A DNA stretch of 31,262 nt from Actinobacteria bacterium RBG_16_64_13 (GTDB taxonomy: Bacteria; Actinomycetota; Thermoleophilia; RBG-16-64-13). Positions 1-6,969 of this stretch are shown here, piece by piece. The translations under genes were made by a program, and so were the position numbers. The stretch is taken from positions 22,793 through 54,054 of the forward strand of contig MELN01000004.1 in the NCBI GenBank assembly GCA_001768675.1, read 5' to 3'. The notes beneath the pieces are model-generated. The model made no database searches, had not been told where the DNA came from, and worked only from the letters and a program-made list of their open reading frames with translations. Within the stretch, counting starts at the first letter, position 1; each line of letters opens with the position of its first letter.

Positions 1-258
1 GTCCTGCGTCGCGGTGGCTTCGACCACGGTTTGGCCCTCGACAGCGCCGGAGCCGGGATCGACCACCAGGGAGATATCGTAGTGAGTCACGTCGTAGCCG
101 CCGTTGCCGGCCGAAGTGAAGTAGGGGTCGCCGATGCCCTCCGCGCCGGCGAGAGGGTCACCGCACGCGGCGCCGGCAAGAGCCATGACCGCAAGCAAGA
201 CAGCGGCAGGCACTGCACATCTGAAAACTGGAAACCGGCCGCCGCGCCGACTGCGCAT
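1..258 (-). CDS. M1-family metallopeptidase, N-terminal fragment (runs off window)
   Basis: Only the first 86 codons are inside the window; the gene continues past base 1. The ATG at 258 follows a clear GGAGGG ribosome site. The product starts with an Arg-rich n-region and a hydrophobic stretch (about residues 15-31) ending at Cys32, so it is exported and may be a lipoprotein, although the residues before Cys32 are a weak lipobox. Residues 43-86 read GDPYFTSAGNGGYDVTHYDI followed by a VDPGSGAVEG-like stretch. This is the typical opening of the N-terminal beta domain of bacterial M1 (aminopeptidase N-like) zinc peptidases. The HExxH catalytic motif would lie outside the window, so activity cannot be checked. 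It sits 71 bases after the MFS gene on the same strand and may be read from the same transcript. Confidence 0.72.
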   Translation of the reverse strand, partial: MRSRRGGRFPVFRCAVPAAVLLAVMALAGAACGDPLAGAEGIGDPYFTSAGNGGYDVTHYDISLVVDPGSGAVEGQTVVEATATQD

Positions 259-329
259 GTTCCCTCCTGGCCGCGGCTTGCATCTGCGCGATGCAACCAG
301 CTTACCCCGCTCCCCTGCCTTTCTCCAGG

Positions 330-1574
330 TCACAACTCTGCCTCACCATTCACCGTCGCGGTCGACCGGCGGGCGTAGATCGAACCCACGGCCACCCCTG
401 CGGCACATAGACCGGCCATGACCAGAACGGTGGTCCTCACCCCCAGTCGCTCGGCCAGTTGGCCGGTCAGATAGCTGCCGACGGGCGTGGTGCCAATGAA
501 GAGAAGCACGTACATCCCCATCACCCGGCCGCGCAGATGATCCGGTGCGAGGAGCTGCAAGCGAGTGTTCGCCGCGGTCATGAAGAGGACACCCACGAAA
601 CCCGTCGCGAAAAGCAGACCGGCCGTCACTGCGCGCCAATCGGACAGCCCGACCGCCGCCAGCAACACCACGAAGCAGCTTGCGGCGACCAGAAGGAGGC
701 GCTGGCTGGGCCTCCCGCGGTAGGCCGCCACCAGCCCGGCGACGACCGACCCGGCGCCCATCGAAGTGGTGAGGAGCGCCAGAGTCGACGCCCCCGCATG
801 GAGCACGTACTTGGTGACCAGGGGAAGCAGGGTCTGGAAGTTGTAGCCGAAGGCTCCAAGCGCGCCCATCACGATCAGGATCACGACCACCTCGGGAGTG
901 TGACGGGCGTAGCGCAATCCTTCGCGAAGCTGGCGCAGGGAACGGTCGCGAGGCGGACGGGGCAAGGCGTGCAATTCTCCGGGCCGCATGGCGAGCAACG
1001 CCACGATCACAGCCAAGAAGCTGACCGCGTTCACGTAGAAACAGGTGGCGATGCTGAAGGCAGTGAAGACCGCCGCCGCGATGGCGGGACCGACCATGCG
1101 GGCGCCGTTGAACAGCGTGGAGTTGAGGGCCACGGCGTTGGAGACTTCCTCTCTCTCTACCATCTCGGGCACGAACGACTGCCTTGTGGGACCCTCCACC
1201 GCGTCCACGAGGCCGCGCAGGCCGGCGAGGACGTAGATGAGCGTCACGGTTATCAGCTCAGTCGAGGTGAGCAGCGCCAGAGAGAGTGCGATCACAAGGT
1301 GCATCACCTCGGAGATGATGATCGTCTGCCGCTTGGGCAGGCGGTCTGCCAGAACCCCCCCGTACAGCGAGAACAAGAGCGCGGGGAGGAAGCGGATGGC
1401 CATGGCCAGACCAAGGGCAAGCGGGGAATCGGTGAGGCTGAGAACCAGCCAGCCGAGGGCAACATCCTGCATCCACGTGCCTGTGAGTGACACGAGTTGT
1501 CCCGACCACCACAGCGCGTAGTTCCGGTTGCGGAGAGACCGGAAGGCGTGGACGAGATTCGCCCGAGGCTGCAT
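330..1574 (-). CDS. MFS transporter, EntS/MFS_3-like exporter
   Basis: A membrane protein of about 414 residues with the 10-12 hydrophobic segments of the major facilitator superfamily. It opens with RSLRNRNYALWWSGQLVSL and has the loop 2-3 signature GGVLADRLPKRQ, both typical of the EntS-like / MFS_3 branch whose members export siderophores, macrolides and other small molecules. The substrate is unknown. The start is taken at 1574 because that ATG overlaps the TGA of the upstream HAD-AIRS gene as TGATG, which implies translational coupling. An in-frame ATG at 1622 would add 16 non-family residues overlapping the upstream gene. It forms a minus-strand run with the AEC carrier and the HAD-AIRS protein, so all three may serve one substrate; this is an inference. 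Confidence 0.88.
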   Translation of the reverse strand: MQPRANLVHAFRSLRNRNYALWWSGQLVSLTGTWMQDVALGWLVLSLTDSPLALGLAMAIRFLPALLFSLYGGVLADRLPKRQTIIISEVMHLVIALSLALLTSTELITVTLIYVLAGLRGLVDAVEGPTRQSFVPEMVEREEVSNAVALNSTLFNGARMVGPAIAAAVFTAFSIATCFYVNAVSFLAVIVALLAMRPGELHALPRPPRDRSLRQLREGLRYARHTPEVVVILIVMGALGAFGYNFQTLLPLVTKYVLHAGASTLALLTTSMGAGSVVAGLVAAYRGRPSQRLLLVAASCFVVLLAAVGLSDWRAVTAGLLFATGFVGVLFMTAANTRLQLLAPDHLRGRVMGMYVLLFIGTTPVGSYLTGQLAERLGVRTTVLVMAGLCAAGVAVGSIYARRSTATVNGEAEL

Positions 1575-3238
1575 CACGTCCGGCTCAGACGGGACACCTC
1601 GTCTCGCGAGAAGCTGGGCCATTCGGCCGGCTGTCCCTCCCTGAACGCCTCGATCCCCTCGCCACGCCCGAGGACCTCACCGATCTCGCTCGCCTCTATC
1701 CCCGCCTCAGCGACGGCAGCCAACAGACGCCCCGAATCGGCCGGGGAGCAGGTGATGAGCAGGCTACCAGACCCGATCAAGCCAAGAGGGTCAAGATCGA
1801 GGGCCGCGCAGAGGCGCCGAGTCAAGGGATAGACCGGGATCTTGTCCAGGTGGAGGCGCAGCCGGCGGCCGCCGGCTGCGCCCAGCTCCATGGCCGCGGT
1901 CGCCAGACCGCCCTCGGTAACGTCGTGCATAGCGGTGACCCCGGCGAACGAACAGGCGATCCGCGCCTCTTCGAGTATCCCGATGCGCTCCAAGAACTCG
2001 TCCGCCTCGGCGATCTCGCCCACCGTTACTCCCGCCTCCAGCAAGCGTGGAGCGTACTCGCGAGCGATCAGGCCGGTGCCTTCGACAGCCACGCCCTTGG
2101 TCAGCAGTATGCGGTCACCCTGCTTCATCTGCCGTTTGTCAACCAGCCCGTCTCTTGCCGCCGTCCCTGCCATCGTCCCCACCACGAGCGGCCGCGCGAC
2201 CGCGTCGGAGATCTCTGTGTGGCCTCCGCAAAGTGAGATACCGCAGGACGTACAGACCTTCTGTATGTCACGCGTCATCGCCAACACTTCCGACGCAGTC
2301 GAACCCGGGGGGAACAGAAGCGTGCAAAGAAGCCATCGCGGAGTGGCCCCGCTGGCAGCGACATCGTTGGCGTTGACCAAGACCGAATAGCGAGCCATGG
2401 AATCGGCCGCCAGGGTCACCGGGTCCGAGGCCAACACAAGGATCTGAGCGTCGGAGATGTCGATGGCGGCGGCATCCTCGCCAATAGCCGCGCCCACGAT
2501 CACAGCGGGATCGCGCGCTTCGATGCCGGCAAGACTCTGCCTCAACAGATCGGCGGGGAACTTGCCCACTGGAAGGGGAAGGCCGTAGCGGATGACCTCA
2601 CCGGCTTCTTCCAGGGTGCTCACCACGAAATCCGCACCGCCCGATTCTTCGGGATCCTGCGCGCCGTTTCTCAGGAACATGGTCAGCGCCCGCGCTCGTT
2701 TCCCGGCTTCAATGTCGAAGGAGTGATCCCCGATGACCAGCAGACCGCCCACGTCTACACCCAGATCGCCGGCGGCGAACAACACGCCGGCGGGAGAGGG
2801 CTTGGGGCGGAGCGGCAAGTCCCGGGTCACCACCACGGCGAAAGCGGCCGGATCGATCTCGGGCAGATTTGCAAAGGCCAGATCCACCGCTTCCCGGCTG
2901 TTCCGTGTGATGATGGCCAGAGGGATCCGGCTCCGGCGCAGCAAAGCCACCAGTTCGGCCGCACCTTCGTTGACCTTGCAGCGTCTTGCCGCTTCAGCCT
3001 CGGCCGCGCTCAAGATGGCCTCCTTGCGCTGCCTCTCCTCGGCGTCGCCGATGTCGCTCAGGAACTCGAGCAGACCGGTACCCCGGGGACAACCGACGGC
3101 CTCGCGGATGGCGGCAAAGTCGATGGCGCCCGGCTTTGTCAGCGTCCCGTCGAAATCGAAGACGACCCCGGACACGCGGAAGGGCCTCCCGTCGGGCAGA
3201 AAAGGCGAGCGATCGGTGCGCGTGGCGCAGTCTGTCAC
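1574..3238 (-). CDS. HAD-family phosphatase fused to HypE/PurM-like AIR synthase domain
   Basis: A 554-residue two-domain protein. Residues about 20-215 form a HAD-IA hydrolase with all four motifs visible: DFDGT at 28-32, Thr111 in IITRNS, Lys146 in RPKPSP, and GDHSFD at 170-175 with Asp171 and Asp175. Such domains remove phosphate from small phosphorylated metabolites (phosphoglycolate phosphatase-like). Residues about 225-545 form an AIR synthase (PurM/HypE/ThiL/SelD) fold, with GEDAAAID at 253-260, then NANDVAASGATPRW, GGHTE, and HDVTEGGLATA. This matches the HypE-like ATP-binding branch rather than true PurM, and no SelD Cys/Sec motif is present. The start is GTG at 3238, 16 bases after the AEC stop, with GGGAG upstream. 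The gene couples to the MFS gene through TGATG. The substrate of neither domain can be read from the sequence. Confidence 0.85.
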   Translation of the reverse strand: MTDCATRTDRSPFLPDGRPFRVSGVVFDFDGTLTKPGAIDFAAIREAVGCPRGTGLLEFLSDIGDAEERQRKEAILSAAEAEAARRCKVNEGAAELVALLRRSRIPLAIITRNSREAVDLAFANLPEIDPAAFAVVVTRDLPLRPKPSPAGVLFAAGDLGVDVGGLLVIGDHSFDIEAGKRARALTMFLRNGAQDPEESGGADFVVSTLEEAGEVIRYGLPLPVGKFPADLLRQSLAGIEARDPAVIVGAAIGEDAAAIDISDAQILVLASDPVTLAADSMARYSVLVNANDVAASGATPRWLLCTLLFPPGSTASEVLAMTRDIQKVCTSCGISLCGGHTEISDAVARPLVVGTMAGTAARDGLVDKRQMKQGDRILLTKGVAVEGTGLIAREYAPRLLEAGVTVGEIAEADEFLERIGILEEARIACSFAGVTAMHDVTEGGLATAAMELGAAGGRRLRLHLDKIPVYPLTRRLCAALDLDPLGLIGSGSLLITCSPADSGRLLAAVAEAGIEASEIGEVLGRGEGIEAFREGQPAEWPSFSRDEVSRLSRT

Positions 3239-3254
3239 TACCGTGGATCTCCCT

Positions 3255-4151
3255 CTAGGTCAGATAGTAGAGCAGCGCCGGGATAACCGCCACGCTCACG
3301 AGTGTGGTGGCTAGAACGATGGAAGCTACGAGCTCCGCCTCGTTGTTGTACTTGGTGCACAGCACTGAGACCACGACAGCGCTGGGCATCGCTGCCTCGA
3401 ACAACACTATCGCCCTCGGCAGCCCGGTAAGACCCAGTAGCCACACCGCCAGCAAGCCGACAGCGAACCCTCCGCCCATCCGGATCGCACCCGCCGTCAG
3501 GGTCAGCGGAACCTGTTTGAAACGGATGTGCCCGATAGTCATACCCAGCACGAGCAGTATCAGGGGCACTGCGGCTTGTCCCATGAACTTGACCGATGTC
3601 AGCACGACTTCGGGCAGAGGCACTCCCGCCAGATTGAGGGCCAGTCCAAGGACGGCGGCGTAGATCAGCGGGGTGCGCAAGATGGCCTTGAGTCCCTGCC
3701 TCAGCCCCTTCTGACCAGAGGCCAAGTAGATGCCGAGTGAATAGATCAGGAGACCGTTTGGGATGTAGAAAAGTACCGCTTTGGCCACTCCCTCGTTGCC
3801 GAAAGCGAGGTAGATGATAGGCAAGGGGATGTTGATCGTGTTGGCAAAGACGATGGGTAGATACAGTCCCGAACGCCGTTTGCCCGTCAGGCCGAACGCC
3901 AGCCACGCGATCACGAAGGTGCCGCCCATGATGAGGAGACATGATGCCCACAGCCGCATCGCCTCGCTCATGTAGATGGTGCTCGAGTACATGGAGCTGA
4001 AGACGAGGCAGGGTGTCGCGATGAACATCGCCACGTCGATGAGCACCGAGACGCTCGCGCGGTTCATCTTGCCGAACAGGTAGCCCAGCGCCACAACGAA
4101 GAACGTGGGCCCGATGATGTTGATGATCTGTTGCACCTGGTCAGGGTACAT
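3255..4151 (-). CDS. AEC-family (auxin efflux carrier-like) transporter
   Basis: About 298 residues with roughly ten hydrophobic segments. The family-typical start is YPDQVQQIINIIGPTFFVV, and a glycine/proline-rich mid-region includes FANTINIPLPIIYLAFG. AEC proteins are secondary carriers for small organic anions such as malate or malonate in bacteria. The start at 4151 fits family length. An in-frame ATG at 4202 would add 17 Arg/Ala-rich residues and would overlap the divergent gene's ATG inside a shared CATG, so it is less likely. The 4151 start has no obvious Shine-Dalgarno site. The gene is first in the minus-strand run and ends 16 bases before the HAD-AIRS start. Confidence 0.85.
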   Translation of the reverse strand: MYPDQVQQIINIIGPTFFVVALGYLFGKMNRASVSVLIDVAMFIATPCLVFSSMYSSTIYMSEAMRLWASCLLIMGGTFVIAWLAFGLTGKRRSGLYLPIVFANTINIPLPIIYLAFGNEGVAKAVLFYIPNGLLIYSLGIYLASGQKGLRQGLKAILRTPLIYAAVLGLALNLAGVPLPEVVLTSVKFMGQAAVPLILLVLGMTIGHIRFKQVPLTLTAGAIRMGGGFAVGLLAVWLLGLTGLPRAIVLFEAAMPSAVVVSVLCTKYNNEAELVASIVLATTLVSVAVIPALLYYLT

Positions 4152-4185
4152 GGGGCCGGCGGCGCGCGCCAAGGCGCGCCAGGTG

Positions 4186-4194
4186 ATATAAGTT
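4186..4194. promoter_or_regulatory. Shared divergent promoter element
   Basis: The AT-rich string GATATAAGTT lies in a GC-rich 50-base gap between the AEC gene (minus) and the reductase gene (plus). On the plus strand, TAAGTT at 4189-4194 ends exactly 6 bases before the ATG at 4201. This is the spacing of a -10 box in a leaderless transcript. On the minus strand the same bases read TTATAT, which would give a leader of about 25-30 bases before the ATG at 4151. No good -35 box is visible on either strand. Confidence 0.4.
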
Positions 4195-4200
4195 CGGTCC

Positions 4201-4962
4201 ATGAACGAGATAACCGTCTACCATTGGCTGGTGATCGCCTGGATGGCGCTCGCGGCGGTCACCTTCGTCGCGCTTCTCTTCGTGACGGCCCCTTACGGGC
4301 GCTTCACCCGGAGCGGTTGGGGGCCACGGATCAGCGCCCGTTGGGGCTGGATTCTCATGGAGACTCCCGTGCTTGCGACCTTCCTTGTCCTCTACGGGCT
4401 GAGCGATCGGAAGTCAAACCCCGCCAGCCTGGTGCTGCTCGCCTTCTGGGCGGCCCACTACGTCCACCGCTCCCTCGTCTATCCTTTCCGCCTTCGTAGC
4501 AGCCGCCCGACTATCACGGTCGCGGTCGTCGCCATGGGGGCCGCTTTCAACGTAGGGAACGGATACCTCAACGGGCGCTACCTCTTCTCTCTGGGACCCG
4601 AACTGCCGGCTTCCTGGTTGCTCGATCCGCGCTTTGTGGCCGGCGCGCTTCTGTTTTGGGGCGGATATCTGCTCAACCAGCATTCAGACCATGTACTTAT
4701 CGGGCTCCGGAGCGGAGGCGAGACCGGATACAAGATCCCTTACGGAGGAGGCTACCGGTTCGTGAGCTGTCCCAACTATCTGGGCGAGATGATGGAATGG
4801 GGTGGATGGGCTCTGGCCTGTTGGAATCTGGGGGCACTGGCCTTCTTGGTATGGACGGTCGCCAACCTGGCCCCCCGCGCTCTCAAGACCCACCGCTGGT
4901 ATCGTGACACCTTCCCCGACTACCCGCGCGAGCGCAAAGCGTTGCTGCCCTTCATCGTTTGA
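4201..4962 (+). CDS. Steroid 5-alpha-reductase (SRD5A/DET2)-type integral membrane protein
   Basis: A 253-residue polytopic protein that follows the 3-oxo-5-alpha-steroid 4-dehydrogenase family along its whole length. PYGRF is near residue 30, followed by WILMETPVL. An AHYVHRSLVYPFRLRSSRP block lies near residues 85-103. NQHSDHVLIGLRSGGETGYK is near 159-178, and then a KIPYGGGYRFVSCPNYLGEM block and EWGGWALA follow. The protein ends with NLAPRALKTHRWYRDTFPDY. The C-terminal block forms the NADPH site and the Tyr/Asn/Glu/His residues are those conserved in the family. Members reduce a conjugated C=C bond in a lipid (steroid, enone or polyprenal) within the membrane. No steroid genes are nearby, so the substrate is open. 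There is no clear ribosome site; the leaderless-type promoter geometry is described separately. Confidence 0.86.
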   Translation: MNEITVYHWLVIAWMALAAVTFVALLFVTAPYGRFTRSGWGPRISARWGWILMETPVLATFLVLYGLSDRKSNPASLVLLAFWAAHYVHRSLVYPFRLRSSRPTITVAVVAMGAAFNVGNGYLNGRYLFSLGPELPASWLLDPRFVAGALLFWGGYLLNQHSDHVLIGLRSGGETGYKIPYGGGYRFVSCPNYLGEMMEWGGWALACWNLGALAFLVWTVANLAPRALKTHRWYRDTFPDYPRERKALLPFIV

Positions 4963-5001
4963 GAGTGCCCGCGGCCGATGGCCCGCCTCTACCGAGCGCG
5001 G

Positions 5002-5007
5002 TAGAAT
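5002..5007 (+). promoter_or_regulatory. Possible -10 box before membrane-protein gene
   Basis: TAGAAT stands in the 93-base gap after the reductase gene, about 49 bases before the GTG at 5056. The same hexamer occurs before lysC and asd. No convincing -35 box is present, so this is weak support for separate transcription of the 5056 gene. Confidence 0.3.
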
Positions 5008-5055
5008 GACGAAGGCACAGCTTTCGACAATCGATCGCGAGGGGCTGAGGACCGA

Positions 5056-5817
5056 GTGAGAGTAGGCACGAGCCGGGCAAGAGCGACAGCCCCTATCGCC
5101 CGCAGCGTCTTCTGGCTGCTGATGTCGCTGTTGGCATGGGAGCTCTTCCAGGGCCTACGGGCCGGAGCCGCGATACCAGAGGGTTCCTGGGCCATCGCGC
5201 CCGTCGACCTGGTCTTTCTGGTGCTGTTGCCGGCCTTGTGCGCCTTCGCCTTCACCCGGCTGTTCCTCGTCGTCAGTCAGACCGCCCGCGGGACGCTCAA
5301 CGTCTACTCGACCATCTCCAGCCCGTTCGCCTGGGCATTCTGGGTGGGCATCGCCGTAGGCATGATCGGGCACGGCATCCACATCGCCGGTCACATGATC
5401 AACCGGGCATTGCCGGACATCTTTATCCAAGGCGAGTTCGCGGCTAAGATCGCCTTTCTCGACACCAAAGCCGGATACCTTCTGCTCGGAGCCGGTTTCT
5501 TCCTTTCCAGCCTCGCCTTGCTCCTCATGGGCCAGGGAGCGGGCCAGCGCATCTCGGGTCCGGAAAGGCTGCTCTTTGTGCTGGGATCCCTTGGCACGTA
5601 CGGAGTCGTGTTCATCTACATGGGGGTCGGTGGTGGCCAGATAATCCCCGCCATCACAGCGAGCGTCGCTCTCAGCGCGGTCAGCCTGTGGACACTCCCG
5701 CCTTCGGAGGTCACCCGCGATCCAATCGGGGCCCTCATCGTCCCGGGCGCCTTCTTGGCGGGGGTGACGCTGATCATCTGGACGGTCGTGGTAGGCGGGC
5801 AGCCCACCTGGCCATAA
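5056..5817 (+). CDS. Unrecognised polytopic membrane protein
   Basis: A 253-residue protein with about seven hydrophobic segments that I cannot assign to a family. The GTG start at 5056 is supported by GAGGAC just upstream. The N-terminus is basic (TSRARATAPIARS), which suggests a cytoplasmic end. A feature of note is the His-rich helix GMIGHGIHIAGHMIN near residues 106-120, with three histidines on a likely membrane face, as seen in haem- or metal-binding or lipid-modifying membrane proteins; this is only a suggestion. The downstream helix contains MGVGGGQIIPAI. It follows the reductase gene on the same strand with a 93-base gap, so a shared role is possible but unproven. Confidence 0.72.
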   Translation: MRVGTSRARATAPIARSVFWLLMSLLAWELFQGLRAGAAIPEGSWAIAPVDLVFLVLLPALCAFAFTRLFLVVSQTARGTLNVYSTISSPFAWAFWVGIAVGMIGHGIHIAGHMINRALPDIFIQGEFAAKIAFLDTKAGYLLLGAGFFLSSLALLLMGQGAGQRISGPERLLFVLGSLGTYGVVFIYMGVGGGQIIPAITASVALSAVSLWTLPPSEVTRDPIGALIVPGAFLAGVTLIIWTVVVGGQPTWP

Positions 5818-5861
5818 TGCGCCCCGGCCGCGAAGCATCATTCTGGAGCCACCTCGTGGGT

Positions 5862-5867
5862 TATAAT
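5862..5867 (+). promoter_or_regulatory. -10 box of the tRNA-Ser promoter
   Basis: A perfect TATAAT lies 31 bases upstream of the mature tRNA 5' end. Transcription would start near 5874-5876, leaving a 5' leader of about 24 bases for RNase P. The -35 region (around 5839-5844, CATTCT) is a poor match to consensus. Confidence 0.6.
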
Positions 5868-5898
5868 CGCGCCTTGCTCGAAGCCTGATGCGCCGCGC

Positions 5899-5992
5899 GG
5901 AGTGGTGTCCGAGTTGGCTTAAGGAGCACGACTGGAAATGGTGTAGGCGGGGGTAACTCGTCTCGAGGGTTCGAATCCCTCCCACTCCGCCA
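5899..5992 (+). tRNA. tRNA-Ser(GGA), CCA encoded
   Basis: A class II tRNA. The acceptor stem pairs GGAGTGG (5899-5905) with CCACTCC (5982-5988), followed by discriminator G and an encoded CCA (5990-5992). The T arm is GAGGG TTCGAAT CCCTC (5965-5981). The anticodon loop is CTGGAAA with anticodon GGA, reading UCC and UCU codons. The long variable arm pairs GGCGGG with CTCGTC around GGTAA, as expected for tRNA-Ser. One oddity is the anticodon stem CACGA/TGGTG, which contains a G30.G40 mismatch where a G-C pair is normal. Confidence 0.95.
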
Positions 5993-6025
5993 CCTATCGG
6001 GCAAGCTGACCCGGAGGAGATCGCT

Positions 6026-6625
6026 GTGAATGGACGCAAATCCGAGCGCAGAGCGCTCATGTTCTGTCTGCTGCTACTACTGCTGGTGGCTTTGACCGTC
6101 GTGGCCGGCTGCGGTTCGGACCCATCCGGAGACACCACGACGACGACCGCAAGCACTGCCAGCAGCGCCAGTACAACCACGACCGCTCCCATACGGCTCT
6201 CGAAATGGGACAAGGAATTGGCGAAGACGGCTTCACTACAGGCCGAACTCGTCGAACTACTCGTTGAGGAGAAGGCGCCCGGCGACGACCCCCGCATGGG
6301 GATCGTGTATGGACTGCGCGCCCGCACCGTGGCGATCGCCTGCCGCCAAGCGATTGATCGAAACGACTCGGCGCTGGCTGATTCGGCCATGCTCCAAGTT
6401 CACTACACTCTCAATGAGAGCCGGGACATCGCTACGGGAGCAGTCGAGCAAACCCTCGCCAAGGCGCGAGCCATAGTCGATGATCTCGGGGCGCCCTCGG
6501 CGCAGCCTACTGAAGCCGCCGCGCTCCTCGACGAGTTGATCACGACTCTCGCGCCCATGCTGGATGCGGCGAACGCGGTCTTCTCCACCACGACCACGGT
6601 CGGCCCCACCACGACCACCACGTAG
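6026..6625 (+). CDS. Small Thr-rich lipoprotein, function unknown
   Basis: A 199-residue predicted lipoprotein. The GTG start has an excellent GGAGGAG site 7 bases upstream; a nearby ATG at 6030 is out of frame. A basic n-region and Leu-rich helix end in the lipobox VVAGC, placing the lipidated Cys at residue 29. A Thr/Ser-rich linker follows (residues about 37-54). The body (about 55-185) is helical, Ala- and Glu-rich, with charged heptad-like spacing, and the protein ends in a second Thr-rich tail. No catalytic motif is seen. It lies between tRNA-Ser and the SRP RNA, inside an otherwise conserved gene order, and probably acts on the outer face of the cytoplasmic membrane. Confidence 0.8.
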   Translation: MNGRKSERRALMFCLLLLLLVALTVVAGCGSDPSGDTTTTTASTASSASTTTTAPIRLSKWDKELAKTASLQAELVELLVEEKAPGDDPRMGIVYGLRARTVAIACRQAIDRNDSALADSAMLQVHYTLNESRDIATGAVEQTLAKARAIVDDLGAPSAQPTEAAALLDELITTLAPMLDAANAVFSTTTTVGPTTTTT

Positions 6626-6647
6626 CCCGTGGGTCTGCGGCCTGCTG

Positions 6648-6653
6648 TATACT
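6648..6653 (+). promoter_or_regulatory. -10 box of the SRP RNA promoter
   Basis: TATACT lies 7 bases before 6661, the first base of the terminal helix of the SRP RNA. This spacing is right for transcription to begin at the mature 5' end. No clear -35 box is present 17 bases further upstream. Confidence 0.6.
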
Positions 6654-6660
6654 CCCTGGC

Positions 6661-6928
6661 GACCGTGCTAGGTGGGGAGCCAGCGGTGCCCTGTACCCGC
6701 AATCCGCTTTAGCGGGGCTGAATTCCCACCCTAGGAGCGGGTCTGTGAGGTCTGACACTGGTGTGTGGTGTTGACGGCCAGGTCCTGCGCAATGGAAATC
6801 CGTGAACCGGGTCAGGACCGGGAGGTAGCAGCCCTAAGCGGAATCTTTCATGTGCCGCGGGGTAGCTTGGCCTGAGCCGGCTGCCGGTGGGCGCTCGGAG
6901 GTCTGCCTTCGAAGGTGGGTGCACGGTC
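6661..6928 (+). ncRNA. ffs: Signal recognition particle RNA, large (Alu-containing) type
   Basis: About 268 nt, close to the 271 nt Bacillus scRNA. The ends pair perfectly: GACCGTGC (6661-6668) with GCACGGTC (6921-6928). The Alu-domain signature GGTGCCCTGTACCCGCAATC is followed by CGCTTTAGCGGGG and TGAATTCCC. The S domain contains GGTGTTGACG and GGTCCTGCGCAATGG. The apical SRP54-binding hairpin is at about 6811-6833, with stem ACC/GGT (6817-6819/6824-6826), a GGGA tetraloop (6820-6823) and AGCAG on the 3' side. The usual form is TCC-GGAA-GGA, so stem and loop differ but stay paired and GNRA-like. The RNA scaffolds Ffh for co-translational targeting of membrane proteins. Confidence 0.95.
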
Positions 6929-6969
6929 CTTTGGTTCTCTCCAGCGAGGGCGAAGGAGTCACCCCGCGC

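Noticed and set aside
459..1490. Plus-strand open frame of 343 codons
   Set aside because: It is antisense to the MFS transporter and rich in Gly/Glu/His/Arg, as shadows of membrane genes in GC-rich DNA usually are.
5155..6390. Minus-strand open frame of 411 codons
   Set aside because: It runs antisense through the membrane-protein gene, the tRNA-Ser and the lipoprotein. Its composition is that of a high-GC shadow frame.
6850..6969. Longer dnaX start
   Set aside because: These 40 codons lie largely in the 3' half of the SRP RNA; homologues start at MSVSLYRKYRP.
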